DNA of 64,000 bases from JADJPO01 sp963828555 (GCA_963828555.1 CAWHEL010000002.1:1885464-1949463), one strand, 5' to 3'; counted from the first letter of the stretch, positions 26,505 through 34,799 are shown. The notes: generated from the letters alone by a model not told the origin. Translations and numbers: made by a program.

Positions 26505-27455
26505 TCAGACGAGGGCTGCCCGCGGTGCGGAGACCGCGGCCACGACGGCGTCGAGCACCTCCGCGCTGACTGCGTGGTCGACCTGGCAGGTGCCTGCCGC
26601 GATGTGCCCGCCACCGCCGTAGCCGAGCATCACCGAACCGATGTCGACCGGTGAGGTGCGGTCGAGGATGGACTTGCCGACCGCCAGCACGGTGTTCTGC
26701 CTGTCCCGGCCCCAGATCACGTGCACGCTGACCCGCGCCTGCGGGAAGAGGGCGTAGATCATGAACCGGTTGCCGGCGTGAATCACGTCCTCGGTGCGCA
26801 GATCGACCACGACCACGTCACCGTGCAGTGTCGAGATCCGCTTGAGCTGCTCGATGAAGGGCGTGCGCTGCGCCTGGAACAGCTCGACCCGTTCGGCGAC
26901 GTCCGGGACGGCCAGGATGTCGTCGACGTCCTGGTGGGTGGCGCAGTAGTCGATCAGATGCATCATCAGCTGGTAGTTCGAGACCCGGAAGTCGCGGAAC
27001 CGGCCCAGGCCGGTGCGCGAGTCCATCAGGAAGTTGAGCAGGGTCCAGCCCTGCGGATCGAGGATGTCCTCGAGGGAGTACTGGGCCGAGTCGGCCTGGT
27101 CGACCGCACGCATCAGCCCGTCGCTGATGTCGGGGAAGACGCCCTTGCCGCCGTAGTACTCGTAGACCACCCGGGCCGCGGACGGCGCGTCGGGCATCAG
27201 GATGTGATTGGCCGGTCGGGTGTCCGGGTCGTTGCCGATCCGTTCGGCCTCGGAGTGGTGGTGGTCGAGCACCAGGTGCGCCGCCGGGGAGTAGGGCAGG
27301 TTGGTCAGGATGTCCCGCCCGGTGATCTCGACCACGCCGTCCTGCACGTCCTTGGGGTGCACGAAAGTGATGTCGTCGATCAGGCCCAGCTTGCGCAGCA
27401 GCACCGCGCACACCAGTCCGTCGAAGTCGCTGCGGGTCACCAGGCGGTACGTCAC
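26505..27455 (-). CDS. DHH/DHHA1-family phosphoesterase
   Basis: 316 aa. SDFDGLVCAVLL is the first DHH motif, LDHHHSE the DHH signature with metal-binding histidines, and GYGGGGHIAAGTCQV the C-terminal GGGGH substrate loop of DHHA1. Such enzymes hydrolyse short oligonucleotides, pAp or cyclic dinucleotide products; the exact substrate cannot be read from sequence. GTG at 27455 has a long GGAGGAGAGG. It lies between the sensor kinase and its likely response regulator, 55 nt from the kinase. Confidence 0.85.
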   Translation of the reverse strand: MTYRLVTRSDFDGLVCAVLLRKLGLIDDITFVHPKDVQDGVVEITGRDILTNLPYSPAAHLVLDHHHSEAERIGNDPDTRPANHILMPDAPSAARVVYEYYGGKGVFPDISDGLMRAVDQADSAQYSLEDILDPQGWTLLNFLMDSRTGLGRFRDFRVSNYQLMMHLIDYCATHQDVDDILAVPDVAERVELFQAQRTPFIEQLKRISTLHGDVVVVDLRTEDVIHAGNRFMIYALFPQARVSVHVIWGRDRQNTVLAVGKSILDRTSPVDIGSVMLGYGGGGHIAAGTCQVDHAVSAEVLDAVVAAVSAPRAALV

Positions 27456-27510
27456 GGGTTGTCCTCTCCTCCGGCCTTCGAGGAGTTCTCGGCATCGCCG
27501 GCCTGTTCCT

Positions 27511-28722
27511 TCAGCCCGGGCGGACGCCGGGCGCGAACTTGGGAACCCGGAAGCTCACCTTGGTGCCGGCGCCGGGCGCCGTCTCGACCACCAGGCCGTA
27601 GTCGTCGCCGAACACCTGGCGCAGCCGGGCGTCGACATTGCCCATGCCCACCGAGTCGGCCTCGCTCTCCCCGGAGAGCACCCGGCGGACCAGCTCCGGA
27701 TCGGTTCCCAGCCCGTCATCCTCCACCCAGATCAGGGCCTCGGAGCCGAGGTCCGCGGCACCGAGGGTGACCAGGCCGACGCCGGTCTTTCCCTCCAGTC
27801 CGTGCTGGACGGCGTTCTCCACCAGGGGCTGCACGGCCAGGAACGGCACGGCCACCGAGAGCACCTCGGGCGCCACCTGCAGCTGCACCCGCAGCCGGTC
27901 GCCGAACCGGGCCTGCTCGAGCACCAGGTAGCGCTCCACGTTGCGCAGTTCGTCGGCCAGGGTGGTGAACTCGCCGCTGCGCCGGAAGGCGTACCGGGTG
28001 AAGTCGGCGAACTCCAGCAGCAGTTCGCGGGCGCGGGCCGGGTCGGTGCGCACGAAGGAGGCGATCGCCGCCAACGAGTTGTAGACGAAGTGCGGGCTGA
28101 TCTGGGCGCGCAGGGCGCGCAGCTCGGCCTCGATCGCCCGGGTGCGTGAGCGGTCCAGCTCGGCCAGGTCGAGCTGGGCGGAGACCCAGCGGGCCACCTC
28201 GTCGGTGGCGCGGACCAGACCGGCGGTCGCCTCGGGGGCGTAGGCGATCAGGGCCCCGATCACCCGGTCCTCGCTGATCACGGCGGAGACCACGGCCGAG
28301 CGGATCGGGCAGTCCGGCTTGTGGCACTGCACCGAGCTCTCCCCGAGCACGGCGGTCTGCCCTGAGCGGAGCACCGAGGCCGCGTGCTCCACAGCGGCGC
28401 CGTCGTGCGTCGCCGCCCCCGCGCCGTCCCAGGCCAGGAGAGCCGAGGCGTCGGTGAGTGCCACCGCCGAGGTGCCGAGCAGGGTGCGCAGGTGCCGGAT
28501 CGCGCGGCTGGCCCCGGTGGCGGTCAGCCCCTCCCGCAGGTGTGGCGCGGCCAGCGCCGCGGTGTGCAGGGTGGCGAACGTGGTGCGATCGGCGGTGGTG
28601 CCCAGGTCCCGCCGGCGCAGGACCAGCCACGCCGTCCCGGCTCCTGCGACGGCCACCATGATCGCGACCAGGGCGAGCACGAGCACCGACGCCGCCGGAC
28701 CGCCGTTTCCCACGGTGAGCAC
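27511..28722 (-). CDS. LytS-type sensor histidine kinase
   Basis: 403 aa. One membrane helix (about 11-35) precedes a GAF-like domain (about 55-180) with CHKPDC at 133-138, a His_kinase domain with phospho-acceptor His211 in QISPHFVYNSL, and an HATPase with VENAVQHGLEG and SVGMGNVDARLRQVFG. GTG at 28722 has GAGGGG 5 nt upstream. Predicted partner of the LytTR regulator two genes downstream. The GAF cysteines could bind a ligand or sense redox; this is inference. Confidence 0.9.
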   Translation of the reverse strand: MLTVGNGGPAASVLVLALVAIMVAVAGAGTAWLVLRRRDLGTTADRTTFATLHTAALAAPHLREGLTATGASRAIRHLRTLLGTSAVALTDASALLAWDGAGAATHDGAAVEHAASVLRSGQTAVLGESSVQCHKPDCPIRSAVVSAVISEDRVIGALIAYAPEATAGLVRATDEVARWVSAQLDLAELDRSRTRAIEAELRALRAQISPHFVYNSLAAIASFVRTDPARARELLLEFADFTRYAFRRSGEFTTLADELRNVERYLVLEQARFGDRLRVQLQVAPEVLSVAVPFLAVQPLVENAVQHGLEGKTGVGLVTLGAADLGSEALIWVEDDGLGTDPELVRRVLSGESEADSVGMGNVDARLRQVFGDDYGLVVETAPGAGTKVSFRVPKFAPGVRPG

Positions 28723-28821
28723 GCTAGCCCCTCGAACGGCTGAGCCGTCCGGCCCTCCGAACGGGCCACACCCGGTGTCGCAACCGGCTCGGAGGCCTCG
28801 GGACCCCTAGCGTGGTGCTTC

Positions 28822-29430
28822 ATGCCCACCCTGCTGTGTGACCTCGCCAGCGTCGTGAGCGACGTCGACTTCGAGCGCGTCTACCGCCGGCTGCAGGCGG
28901 CCAACGGGGGCTGGGTGGCGCTGGCCGATCCGCAGCAACTGGCCGACGATACCTTCCGTGCCTTCGAGGCCGGACAACTCGGCGAGTCCGAGTACGCCCG
29001 CCACCTGCGGGCACGCCTCGCCTGGCGGGGGAGCGACGCCGACCTGGTCGGCATCTTCGCCGACCTGTACGGCTCGGTGGACGTCGCGGTGATGGAGCTG
29101 CTGCTCGACCTGCGCACCCGCGGCTGGTTCCTGGTCGGGCTGGACCACCATCACGGTCCGGCGTCTTGGGGCGGGCAGTATGCCCACCAGCTGACCCTCT
29201 TCGACCAGGTGGTGGCCAGCGGTCGCGGCGGCCCTGAGCTGAGCCACACCGACCCTCGGTTCTTCGCCCAGGTGCTGCGTGATGTGCCCGGCACCCACGG
29301 CGCGCGGCTGTTCGTCGCCGATCGGCCCGAGGCCGTCGCCGCAGCCCGCCGGGCCGGTCTGGATGCTTACCTGTTCCGCGGCGCCGCCGGCCTGCGCTCG
29401 GTCTGCCTGGACCTCACCGTCCCCGTCTGA
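28822..29430 (+). CDS. HAD-superfamily-like protein with altered catalytic residues
   Basis: 202 aa with the layout of YihX-type HAD phosphatases. The first motif is LLCDLASVVSD, so the Asp nucleophile is followed by Ala instead of the acid/base Asp at +2. The Lys of the third motif is replaced (SHTDPRFF instead of KPDPxIY), and the fourth reads FVADRPEAVAAARRAGL, retaining one Asp. GLDHHHGPASWGGQY replaces the usual threonine/serine motif. These changes suggest a binding or regulatory protein, not a phosphatase. A -10-like TAGCGT lies 8 nt before the ATG. Divergent from the kinase gene. Confidence 0.7.
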   Translation: MPTLLCDLASVVSDVDFERVYRRLQAANGGWVALADPQQLADDTFRAFEAGQLGESEYARHLRARLAWRGSDADLVGIFADLYGSVDVAVMELLLDLRTRGWFLVGLDHHHGPASWGGQYAHQLTLFDQVVASGRGGPELSHTDPRFFAQVLRDVPGTHGARLFVADRPEAVAAARRAGLDAYLFRGAAGLRSVCLDLTVPV

Positions 29431-29450
29431 GCCCACCCCTGACGAAATCT

Positions 29451-29522
29451 GCTCATGCTCCCCAGGGGTACATGTTCGGGCGCTCGCGAACCCCATTTCG
29501 TGGACCCTCGCGGAGCATGAGC
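29451..29522. repeat. 72-nt intergenic inverted-repeat element, copy 3
   Basis: From GCTCATGCTCCCCAGGGG to GCGGAGCATGAGC; 19 of 24 arm positions pair. It begins 20 nt after the stop of the HAD-like gene and ends 20 nt before the start of the Fic-like gene on the same strand. Confidence 0.8.
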
Positions 29523-29542
29523 ACGGTTGTGCGGTGGGTGGG

Positions 29543-30487
29543 ATGCTGGTCGGTGTGAGGGATGTGGTGGGTGAGCTGGCCGGTCTGGCCGATGTGGCCG
29601 ACGCGGTGGACGGAGTGCGGGTGGCCTGCCTCGACCTGCGCCGGCATCCGGTGATGCGTCGGCAGGCAGCGGAGGCGCGGGGCGAGGCCACCATCCGCGC
29701 GGCCCGGTCCAGCGCGGCCCTGTCCGGCGCCCGCCTGCCGACCGCTCTGGTGCGTGACGCCGTCCGCGGTGCCGTGCCCTACCCGGACGACGCCGCCGGC
29801 CAGACCGTGCGCGGCACGGTGCGGGCCCTGACGGCGCTGGACCGGATCGGCACCTCCTGGCAACGGGCCCCGCTGCAGGCCCTGGCCACGCTGCATGTCG
29901 CCGCGGCTGCGGACCTGGTGCCGGACGGCGTGCTCGGTCGCCCGCGCCGCGGAGCCGAACAGCCCGGCGACGGTCAGGACCTGCTGGACGCCACCGGCGC
30001 GGTGGTCGCGGCGCCGACCGGCGCGGCGTTGACCGCCCGGCTCCATTCCCTGGTCACCCTGCTCACCACCCCCACCGAGGCCCCGGCCCTGCTGGTGGCC
30101 GCGCTCGCGCATGCCGAGCTGGCCGTCGTCCGCCCGTTCGTGGCCGGCAACGCGGTGGTGGCCCGGGCCCTGTGCCGGGCGATCCTGATCGGGCGCGGCG
30201 TGGACGGCACCGGTGTGGCCGTGTGGGAGGCGGGCCTGCTGGCGATGGGGCCGCCCTACCCGCTGACCCTGGCCCAGTACGCGACCGAAGGCCCCGACGG
30301 GGTGCGCGCCTGGCTGCTCGCGTTCGCGCAGGCGATGGTCGCCGGCGTGGGCGAGGGGCGGGCGGTGTGCGACGCCGTCCTGGCCGGCCGGCTGTCACCC
30401 GAGAGTGCTCAGGAGCAGGCTCAGGGGCAAGCCAGCCCGGCGACCGCCACCAGCCAGTGGGACAGCCTCGGCCCCACCGGCACATAG
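29543..30487 (+). CDS. Fic-domain-like protein with altered active-site motif
   Basis: 314 aa. AHAELAVVRPFVAGNAVVAR aligns with the Fic motif HPFxxGNGRxxR, but the catalytic His is Arg (VRPF) and the GR is replaced by AV, so AMP-transfer by the classical mechanism is unlikely. The N-terminal helical region contains SAALSGA, which resembles the inhibitory (S/T)xxxE(G/N) helix without its Glu. Related actinobacterial proteins are often labelled 'oxidoreductase' or Fic family. ATG 29543 is a tentative start; GTGs at 29534 and 29555 are alternatives. The last 67 bp overlap the 3' end of the converging gene. Confidence 0.7.
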   Translation: MLVGVRDVVGELAGLADVADAVDGVRVACLDLRRHPVMRRQAAEARGEATIRAARSSAALSGARLPTALVRDAVRGAVPYPDDAAGQTVRGTVRALTALDRIGTSWQRAPLQALATLHVAAAADLVPDGVLGRPRRGAEQPGDGQDLLDATGAVVAAPTGAALTARLHSLVTLLTTPTEAPALLVAALAHAELAVVRPFVAGNAVVARALCRAILIGRGVDGTGVAVWEAGLLAMGPPYPLTLAQYATEGPDGVRAWLLAFAQAMVAGVGEGRAVCDAVLAGRLSPESAQEQAQGQASPATATSQWDSLGPTGT

Positions 30488-31278
30488 CTGACCCGCTCGC
30501 CGTCCGGCCCGTGGGAGAGCAACTGCACCCCCGCCGGCACCGTGTCCTGGAACCTCCAGTCCTGACACTGGCCTGCCGGCAGGCCGGCCCGCAGAGTGAT
30601 CGACTCGCCGGGGGCGAACGCGGCCGGAGCGGCCAGGGCGAAGCTCCACGAGCCGACCCGGAGACCGTCCACCGTGCCCGAACCGGTCAGGCCGAGGACG
30701 GTGAGGGTCATCCCGTCCGAGCGCAGCTCGACGCCCTCGGCCAAGGCCCTGTCCTGCCACCCCGGAGGGAACCGGGACCCCGCCAGCGCGCACGGCCCTG
30801 AAGCGATGGCCGTGCCCGTCGAGACCGCGCTCACCGGGATCCCGTTGCCGTCCACGCCCGGATCCGCGCGCACCACCAGCCGGACGGCCACCGCCTGATC
30901 ACCACGGGCGTCGCAGGTGAGCGGGTGGGCGAAGGGCAGCAGGCTGCTGCCGGACGGCGCGATCTGCTGCCGGTAGGAGCTCACCACCGGAGGGCGGTCG
31001 CCGCGCTGCACGGCGATCGCGGTCACCGTGACCGGCTCGGTGCCGCGGTTGGCCACGAACACCTCGTACCGCGCCTGCGGATCCGGATCGAGGGTGACGT
31101 CGACCAGACGGGCGGTCGCCAGGAGACCGACCGCTGCGGACGCGGCGGGCTGGGATCGTGCCCGGACGGCGGCGCCGACGGCGAGCCCGACCAGGCCGAC
31201 CACGAGCAGGACGGCGATCAGCAGCCCCCGCGCCGCCGATCCGGCCCGTGGGACTGCGGAGGCGCTCTGCTCAGGCAT
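30421..31278 (-). CDS. Secreted-domain membrane protein of unknown function, second of tandem pair
   Basis: 285 aa. One N-terminal membrane anchor (about 17-40) followed by a beta-rich extracytoplasmic region of two Ig-like halves with cysteines in LTCDARG, GPCALAG, GQCQDW and a final LACP. ATG 31278 overlaps the preceding gene by 8 bp. The two proteins share layout and are probably paralogues. No known family recognised; a cell-surface or envelope role is inferred from topology. Confidence 0.65.
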   Translation of the reverse strand: MPEQSASAVPRAGSAARGLLIAVLLVVGLVGLAVGAAVRARSQPAASAAVGLLATARLVDVTLDPDPQARYEVFVANRGTEPVTVTAIAVQRGDRPPVVSSYRQQIAPSGSSLLPFAHPLTCDARGDQAVAVRLVVRADPGVDGNGIPVSAVSTGTAIASGPCALAGSRFPPGWQDRALAEGVELRSDGMTLTVLGLTGSGTVDGLRVGSWSFALAAPAAFAPGESITLRAGLPAGQCQDWRFQDTVPAGVQLLSHGPDGERVSYVPVGPRLSHWLVAVAGLACP

Positions 31279-32242
31279 CTGCGGGGCACCCCCCGTCCAT
31301 CAGCCAGCCGGCCAGCGCGTCGCCGACCAGGAGGGTGATCCGGGCCTGGCTCGAGCCCGAGCCCTGGTCGTAGGGGTCCTCGGCGATCACCGTGAGAACC
31401 CTGGGCACACCGAGGGCCTGCCAGGCCTGCGGGCAACTGGTCGGTGGGTCGAGCCAGATGCTGCGCACCTGGCCGTCGACCTGGGCAGGGAAGGGTCGCC
31501 CGCTCAGCTCCAGGCCGCCGGCGGTGACGGCGACCACACGCAGACTGCGCCCGCCCGGGACGGTCAGACCCACCCGCAGGCGTCCGCCGTCCTGATCCGC
31601 CCGGTGCAGCCGGAGCACCGCGGCGCGGGCCGCGCAGATCCGCATCAGCTCGCTGGCGGCTCCCTGCACCGGGATCGGCCGGGCCGTGCCGTCCGGCCGG
31701 GTGGCGATCATCGGGTCGAGGTCGAGGACCAGCGGCGAAGAGCAGTCCACCTGCAGCACGGCGGCGAGGTCGGCCCTCGCCCCCCCGGGGACGGTCAGCG
31801 CCGGGGGGTCGAGGACGGCGGTCAGCGCGGCCCGGGACCAGCGTGGCGCGCCGGTGGCGGGGATCCTGGCCGTGATCGTCACCCGCTCGCGCCCGTCGTT
31901 GACCACCCGGATCCGGGCGGACATCGCTCCACGGGCGCCGGCGTCGTCGATCGTGGACACCGCCGCCCAGACCGCGACGTCCACCGGGTGTGACGTCCGC
32001 GCCTGAGTGCCGGTGCCGGACCAGCCGGCGGCTGCTCCGGCCGCCAGGGCTGCCGCGACCAGTGTGGCCAGCTGCGACGTCCGCCGGGTCCGTGAACGCT
32101 GATCGGTGGCCGCGACAGCGCCCAGCGGGCGGGTGCCGTCCGTCGTGATGTCGGCGGCGGGCCTGAGGCTGCGCAGCGGGATGGCGCGGGTCGGGGCGTC
32201 GAGCAGTTCGTCGTCTCCCTGTCCGAGCACCTCCCGGCTCAT
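31271..32242 (-). CDS. Secreted-domain membrane protein of unknown function, first of tandem pair
   Basis: 323 aa. Cytoplasmic N-terminus of about 60 residues rich in Arg and Asp, one membrane helix (about 58-78), then an extracytoplasmic beta-rich region with cysteines in QVDCSSP, RICAARA, TSCPQAW and GGCPADA. ATG 32242 is chosen because GAGGGG lies 8 nt upstream. Ends inside the start of the paralogous downstream gene. Function unknown. Confidence 0.65.
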   Translation of the reverse strand: MSREVLGQGDDELLDAPTRAIPLRSLRPAADITTDGTRPLGAVAATDQRSRTRRTSQLATLVAAALAAGAAAGWSGTGTQARTSHPVDVAVWAAVSTIDDAGARGAMSARIRVVNDGRERVTITARIPATGAPRWSRAALTAVLDPPALTVPGGARADLAAVLQVDCSSPLVLDLDPMIATRPDGTARPIPVQGAASELMRICAARAAVLRLHRADQDGGRLRVGLTVPGGRSLRVVAVTAGGLELSGRPFPAQVDGQVRSIWLDPPTSCPQAWQALGVPRVLTVIAEDPYDQGSGSSQARITLLVGDALAGWLMDGGCPADA

Positions 32243-32281
32243 GTCGACGTCCCCTCGGTCGTGCCGCACCGGGCGGCGTGG

Positions 32282-33124
32282 TCAGCCTGTCGGGCGGGCG
32301 CGGCGCCGGGTGGCGAGGTAGGCGACGCCGGCGGCGGCCGCGCCGCCGGCCACGGCCGCAACGGTCAGTGCCACTGGCCGCGAGGGGGTACTCATCTGGG
32401 GCAGACGATCCCGCAGCCCCACCGGATGGGTGAAGTCGAGCACCGGCCAGTCCCTGGCCAGCGCCTCCTTGCGCAGGGTGCGGTCCGGGTTGACCACCGA
32501 GGGGTGCCCGACCGCTTCGAGCATCGGCAGGTCCGTGGCCGAGTCGCTGTAGGCGTAGCTCGCGGTCAGGTCGTAGCCGTGCCGCTCGGCCAGTTCGCGG
32601 ACGGCGACCGCCTTGTTCTGGGCGTAGGCGTAGAACGCGATCTCACCGGTGTAGGCCCCGTCGGCCACCACCATCCTGGTGGCCACCACGTGGTCGGCTC
32701 CGAGCATCGCACCGATCGGTTCCACCACTTCGGCGCCGCTCGTGGAGACGATCACCACGTCCCGCCCGGAGGCGTGGTGCTGCGCGATCAGGGCGGTCGC
32801 CTCGCGGTAGACCACCGGCACGATCAGCTCGTGCAGGGTCTCGGCGACGATGTCGCGCACCTGTTGCACGTCCCAGCCGGCCACCAGCCGGGAGAGGTAC
32901 TCCCGCATCCGCTCCATCTGGTCGTGGTCGGCGCCGCCGACCTGATAAAGGAAGTGGGCGTAGGCGTTGCGCACCACGGCGCGCCGGGTGATCAGCCCCC
33001 CGGCCAGGAACGGCTTGGCGAAGGCGAAGGCGCTCGAACGAGCGATGATCGTCTTGTCCAGGTCGAAGAATGCCGCCGAACGCCCGATCGGGGTCGGGTG
33101 TTCGGGACGCGAGACGGCTGACAC
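32282..33124 (-). CDS. HAD-IB family hydrolase (SerB-like phosphatase) with C-terminal membrane anchor
   Basis: 280 aa. FFDLDKTIIARSS is the intact DxDxT motif, VIVSTSGAEVVEP motif II, and YSDSATDLPMLEAVG motif IV. A C-terminal hydrophobic helix (ALTVAAVAGGAAAAGVAYL) ends in RRRAR, so the enzyme is tail-anchored with a cytosolic domain. GTG 33124 is preferred to an ATG 9 codons upstream because TATCCT ends 6 nt before it. By position it corresponds to Rv3661. Substrate unknown; phosphoserine or a lysophospholipid head group are family precedents. Confidence 0.85.
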   Translation of the reverse strand: MSAVSRPEHPTPIGRSAAFFDLDKTIIARSSAFAFAKPFLAGGLITRRAVVRNAYAHFLYQVGGADHDQMERMREYLSRLVAGWDVQQVRDIVAETLHELIVPVVYREATALIAQHHASGRDVVIVSTSGAEVVEPIGAMLGADHVVATRMVVADGAYTGEIAFYAYAQNKAVAVRELAERHGYDLTASYAYSDSATDLPMLEAVGHPSVVNPDRTLRKEALARDWPVLDFTHPVGLRDRLPQMSTPSRPVALTVAAVAGGAAAAGVAYLATRRRARPTG

Positions 33125-33130
33125 GTCCTC

Positions 33131-33136
33131 AGGATA
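33131..33136 (-). promoter_or_regulatory. -10 element TATCCT for leaderless HAD-IB gene
   Basis: TATCCT on the minus strand, 6 nt, then GTG 33124. Supports the choice of the internal GTG as start. Confidence 0.6.
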
Positions 33137-33276
33137 GGCCGAAGAGCGCATCGCTGCTGGTCAGGGCACGTGTCGCCGTTCGGCTGGTGGATCCGCGGTC
33201 GGGACCCCGGGTGGCAGGGGAATCCGTGACAGGTGCCCCGGCTCAGTCCGCCGGAGTACGAATTCGTGTGGCGCGC

Positions 33277-33306
33277 TTGCAGCCGACTCACCTTGCGGTA
33301 CAGACT
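33277..33306 (+). promoter_or_regulatory. Putative 6C RNA promoter
   Basis: TTGCAG at 33277-33282 and CAGACT at 33301-33306 (or TACAGA at 33299-33304) with 16-18 nt spacing upstream of the 6C hairpins. Confidence 0.45.
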
Positions 33307-33311
33307 TCTGG

Positions 33312-33404
33312 TGCCGGCATTCGTGCCGCGCCGCCGGTCCGACTCCTCCCCCCCGAGCCGGACCGGCAGACGGCCCCCGCTCCCCCCAGCGGGGGCCGTC
33401 TCTT
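33312..33404 (+). ncRNA. 6C RNA (actinobacterial small RNA, B11-like)
   Basis: Two adjacent hairpins each carry a C-run in the loop, the defining feature of the 6C RNA. Hairpin 1 is 33333-33367 (9-bp stem GCCGGTCCG plus an inner CTC/GAG, loop with seven C). Hairpin 2 is 33370-33399 (12 bp, loop of exactly six C) and is followed by CTCTTT, so it also terminates. Its place between a HAD-IB gene and ssd is where the M. tuberculosis 6C RNA (B11) lies, as I recall. A promoter TTGCAG (33277-33282), 18 nt, CAGACT (33301-33306) would start it near 33312, giving about 93 nt. The exact 5' end is an estimate. Confidence 0.85.
33370..33399 (+). terminator. Terminator hairpin of the 6C RNA
   Basis: Perfect 12-bp stem (33370-33381 with 33388-33399), loop of six C, followed by TCTCTTT. 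Confidence 0.8.
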
Positions 33405-33469
33405 TGGCCGCCTCCCCCTGGGGTGGCAGATGCCCGCCGCAAAGTGCGACTCCAGGTGCACCTAGTTGT

Positions 33470-33499
33470 CCTTCTGAGGCCCTTCTGAGGGGCCTTCTG
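33470..33499. repeat. Tandem repeat CCTTCTGAGG x2 plus partial third unit
   Basis: CCTTCTGAGG at 33470-33479 and 33481-33490 and CCTTCTG at 33493-33499: unit spacing 11-12 nt, about one helical turn. A 10-bp palindrome AGGTGCACCT is at 33454-33463. Both lie between the 6C RNA and ssd and could be operator sites for the tad operon. Confidence 0.4.
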
Positions 33500-33670
33500 C
33501 TCGCGATGTCGAGCGCATTCCGTCCCCAACCGGAGCCCGCTGTCGCGCCGTCCACAGCCTGCTCCGGCGAACTGGCCGCCGTGCCCGGGCCGGGTCACCC
33601 TCGGTGCGCGGACGACAGTGCCGGCCCGGCGACGTCCGCTCGTCGAATCGCCCCTCGGAGGTCACCGGTG

Positions 33671-34798
33671 ATGTCGTCCCTGCCCCGTCAGCCTGTGTCG
33701 CGCCCCCGGTCCGTGTCCTCCGGCCGGCCCCGAGGAAGCGGCGTGCACGAGGGTCCGTCGGTGCGGCTGGTCAGCGCCGACCCGCACCTGGCCGACCGGA
33801 TCGCCGGGCTGGCTTCGGCAGCGGGCGTACCCGTGCAGGTGGTCTCCGATCCGGGCGACCTCATCAGGAGTGACCGTTCCGGGCTGGTGCTCCTCGGGGC
33901 CGACCTGACCGGCGCGATGCGTGCCGTGGCCGGCTCGCCCCGGCCCGCGGGGCTGGTGGTGGTGGCGCTCGGCGAGGTGGCCGCACACACCTGGCAGGAC
34001 GCCGTGGCCCTGGGCGCCGAGCACGTTGCCGTCCTGCCCGAGGCCGAACCCTGGTTGCTCGACCGACTGCTCGACGTGACCTCGGCGAGGCCGTCGGGCA
34101 GGGTGGTGAGCCTGATCGGCGGGCGGGGCGGGGCGGGCGCGAGCACCCTGGCCGCGGCCCTCGCGGTGACTGCGGCGGCGGCCGGCACCAGGACCATGCT
34201 GGTCGATCTCGATCCCCTCGGCGGAGGGCTGGACCTGGTGCTCGGTGCCGAGCACGAGAGCGGTCTGCGCTGGGAGGACCTCGCGTCGGCCCGGGGCAGG
34301 CTGCAGACCGGCCTCCTCGGGAGCGGGCTGCCGCAGTACTGCGGGGTGCGGTTCCTGACCTGGAGCCGCCGCGAGCATCCTGCTATACCTGCGGGCGCAG
34401 TGTCAGCGGTGCTGGATGCTGCCGTCCGAGAGTGCGAGTTGGTGCTGCTCGACCTGCCTCGTGGACTGGACGAGACCGTGCGGGTGGCCCTTCGGGTCAG
34501 CGACCAGGTGCTGCTGGTGGTGCCGGCCGAGGTCCGGGCCACGGCGGCGGCCGGTCAGGTGCTCAGCCTCCTGGAACCGGTGGCCGGTGACATCCGGCTG
34601 GTGGTGCGTGGCCCAGCACCTACCGGGCTCACCGCCGACTCCGTGGCCGAGGCCCTCGGCCTGCCGCTGGCCGGGGAGCTCCGCGCGGAACCGGGCCTGG
34701 CCACGGCCCTGGACCGTGGACTCGCCCCGCCGTTGCGCTCGCGCGGGCCGCTCGCGGTGCTGTGTCGTCGCCTGATCGCCGATCTGCGGGCCGCGTGA
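33671..34798 (+). CDS. ssd: Septum-site-determining-like / CpaE-type MinD-family protein (Ssd)
   Basis: 375 aa. A receiver-like N-terminal region (about 30-120) is followed by a MinD/ParA-type ATPase domain whose Walker A is SLIGGRGGAGASTLAA: the P-loop Lys is replaced, as in actinobacterial Ssd proteins. MLVDLDPLGGGLD is the switch I region and VLLDLPRGLDE the Walker B-like strand. ATG 33671 (or GTG 33668) has GGAGG 9 nt upstream; an ORF reaching 33233 runs through the 6C RNA and is not used. It heads the tad locus and likely positions or activates the pilus machine, or affects septation as reported for Rv3660c. Confidence 0.85.
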   Translation: MSSLPRQPVSRPRSVSSGRPRGSGVHEGPSVRLVSADPHLADRIAGLASAAGVPVQVVSDPGDLIRSDRSGLVLLGADLTGAMRAVAGSPRPAGLVVVALGEVAAHTWQDAVALGAEHVAVLPEAEPWLLDRLLDVTSARPSGRVVSLIGGRGGAGASTLAAALAVTAAAAGTRTMLVDLDPLGGGLDLVLGAEHESGLRWEDLASARGRLQTGLLGSGLPQYCGVRFLTWSRREHPAIPAGAVSAVLDAAVRECELVLLDLPRGLDETVRVALRVSDQVLLVVPAEVRATAAAGQVLSLLEPVAGDIRLVVRGPAPTGLTADSVAEALGLPLAGELRAEPGLATALDRGLAPPLRSRGPLAVLCRRLIADLRAA

Positions 34799-34799
34799 G

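Noticed and set aside
33233..33670. 146-codon N-terminal extension of ssd
   Set aside because: It would run through both hairpins of the 6C RNA, has no similarity, and a good GGAGG precedes ATG 33671.
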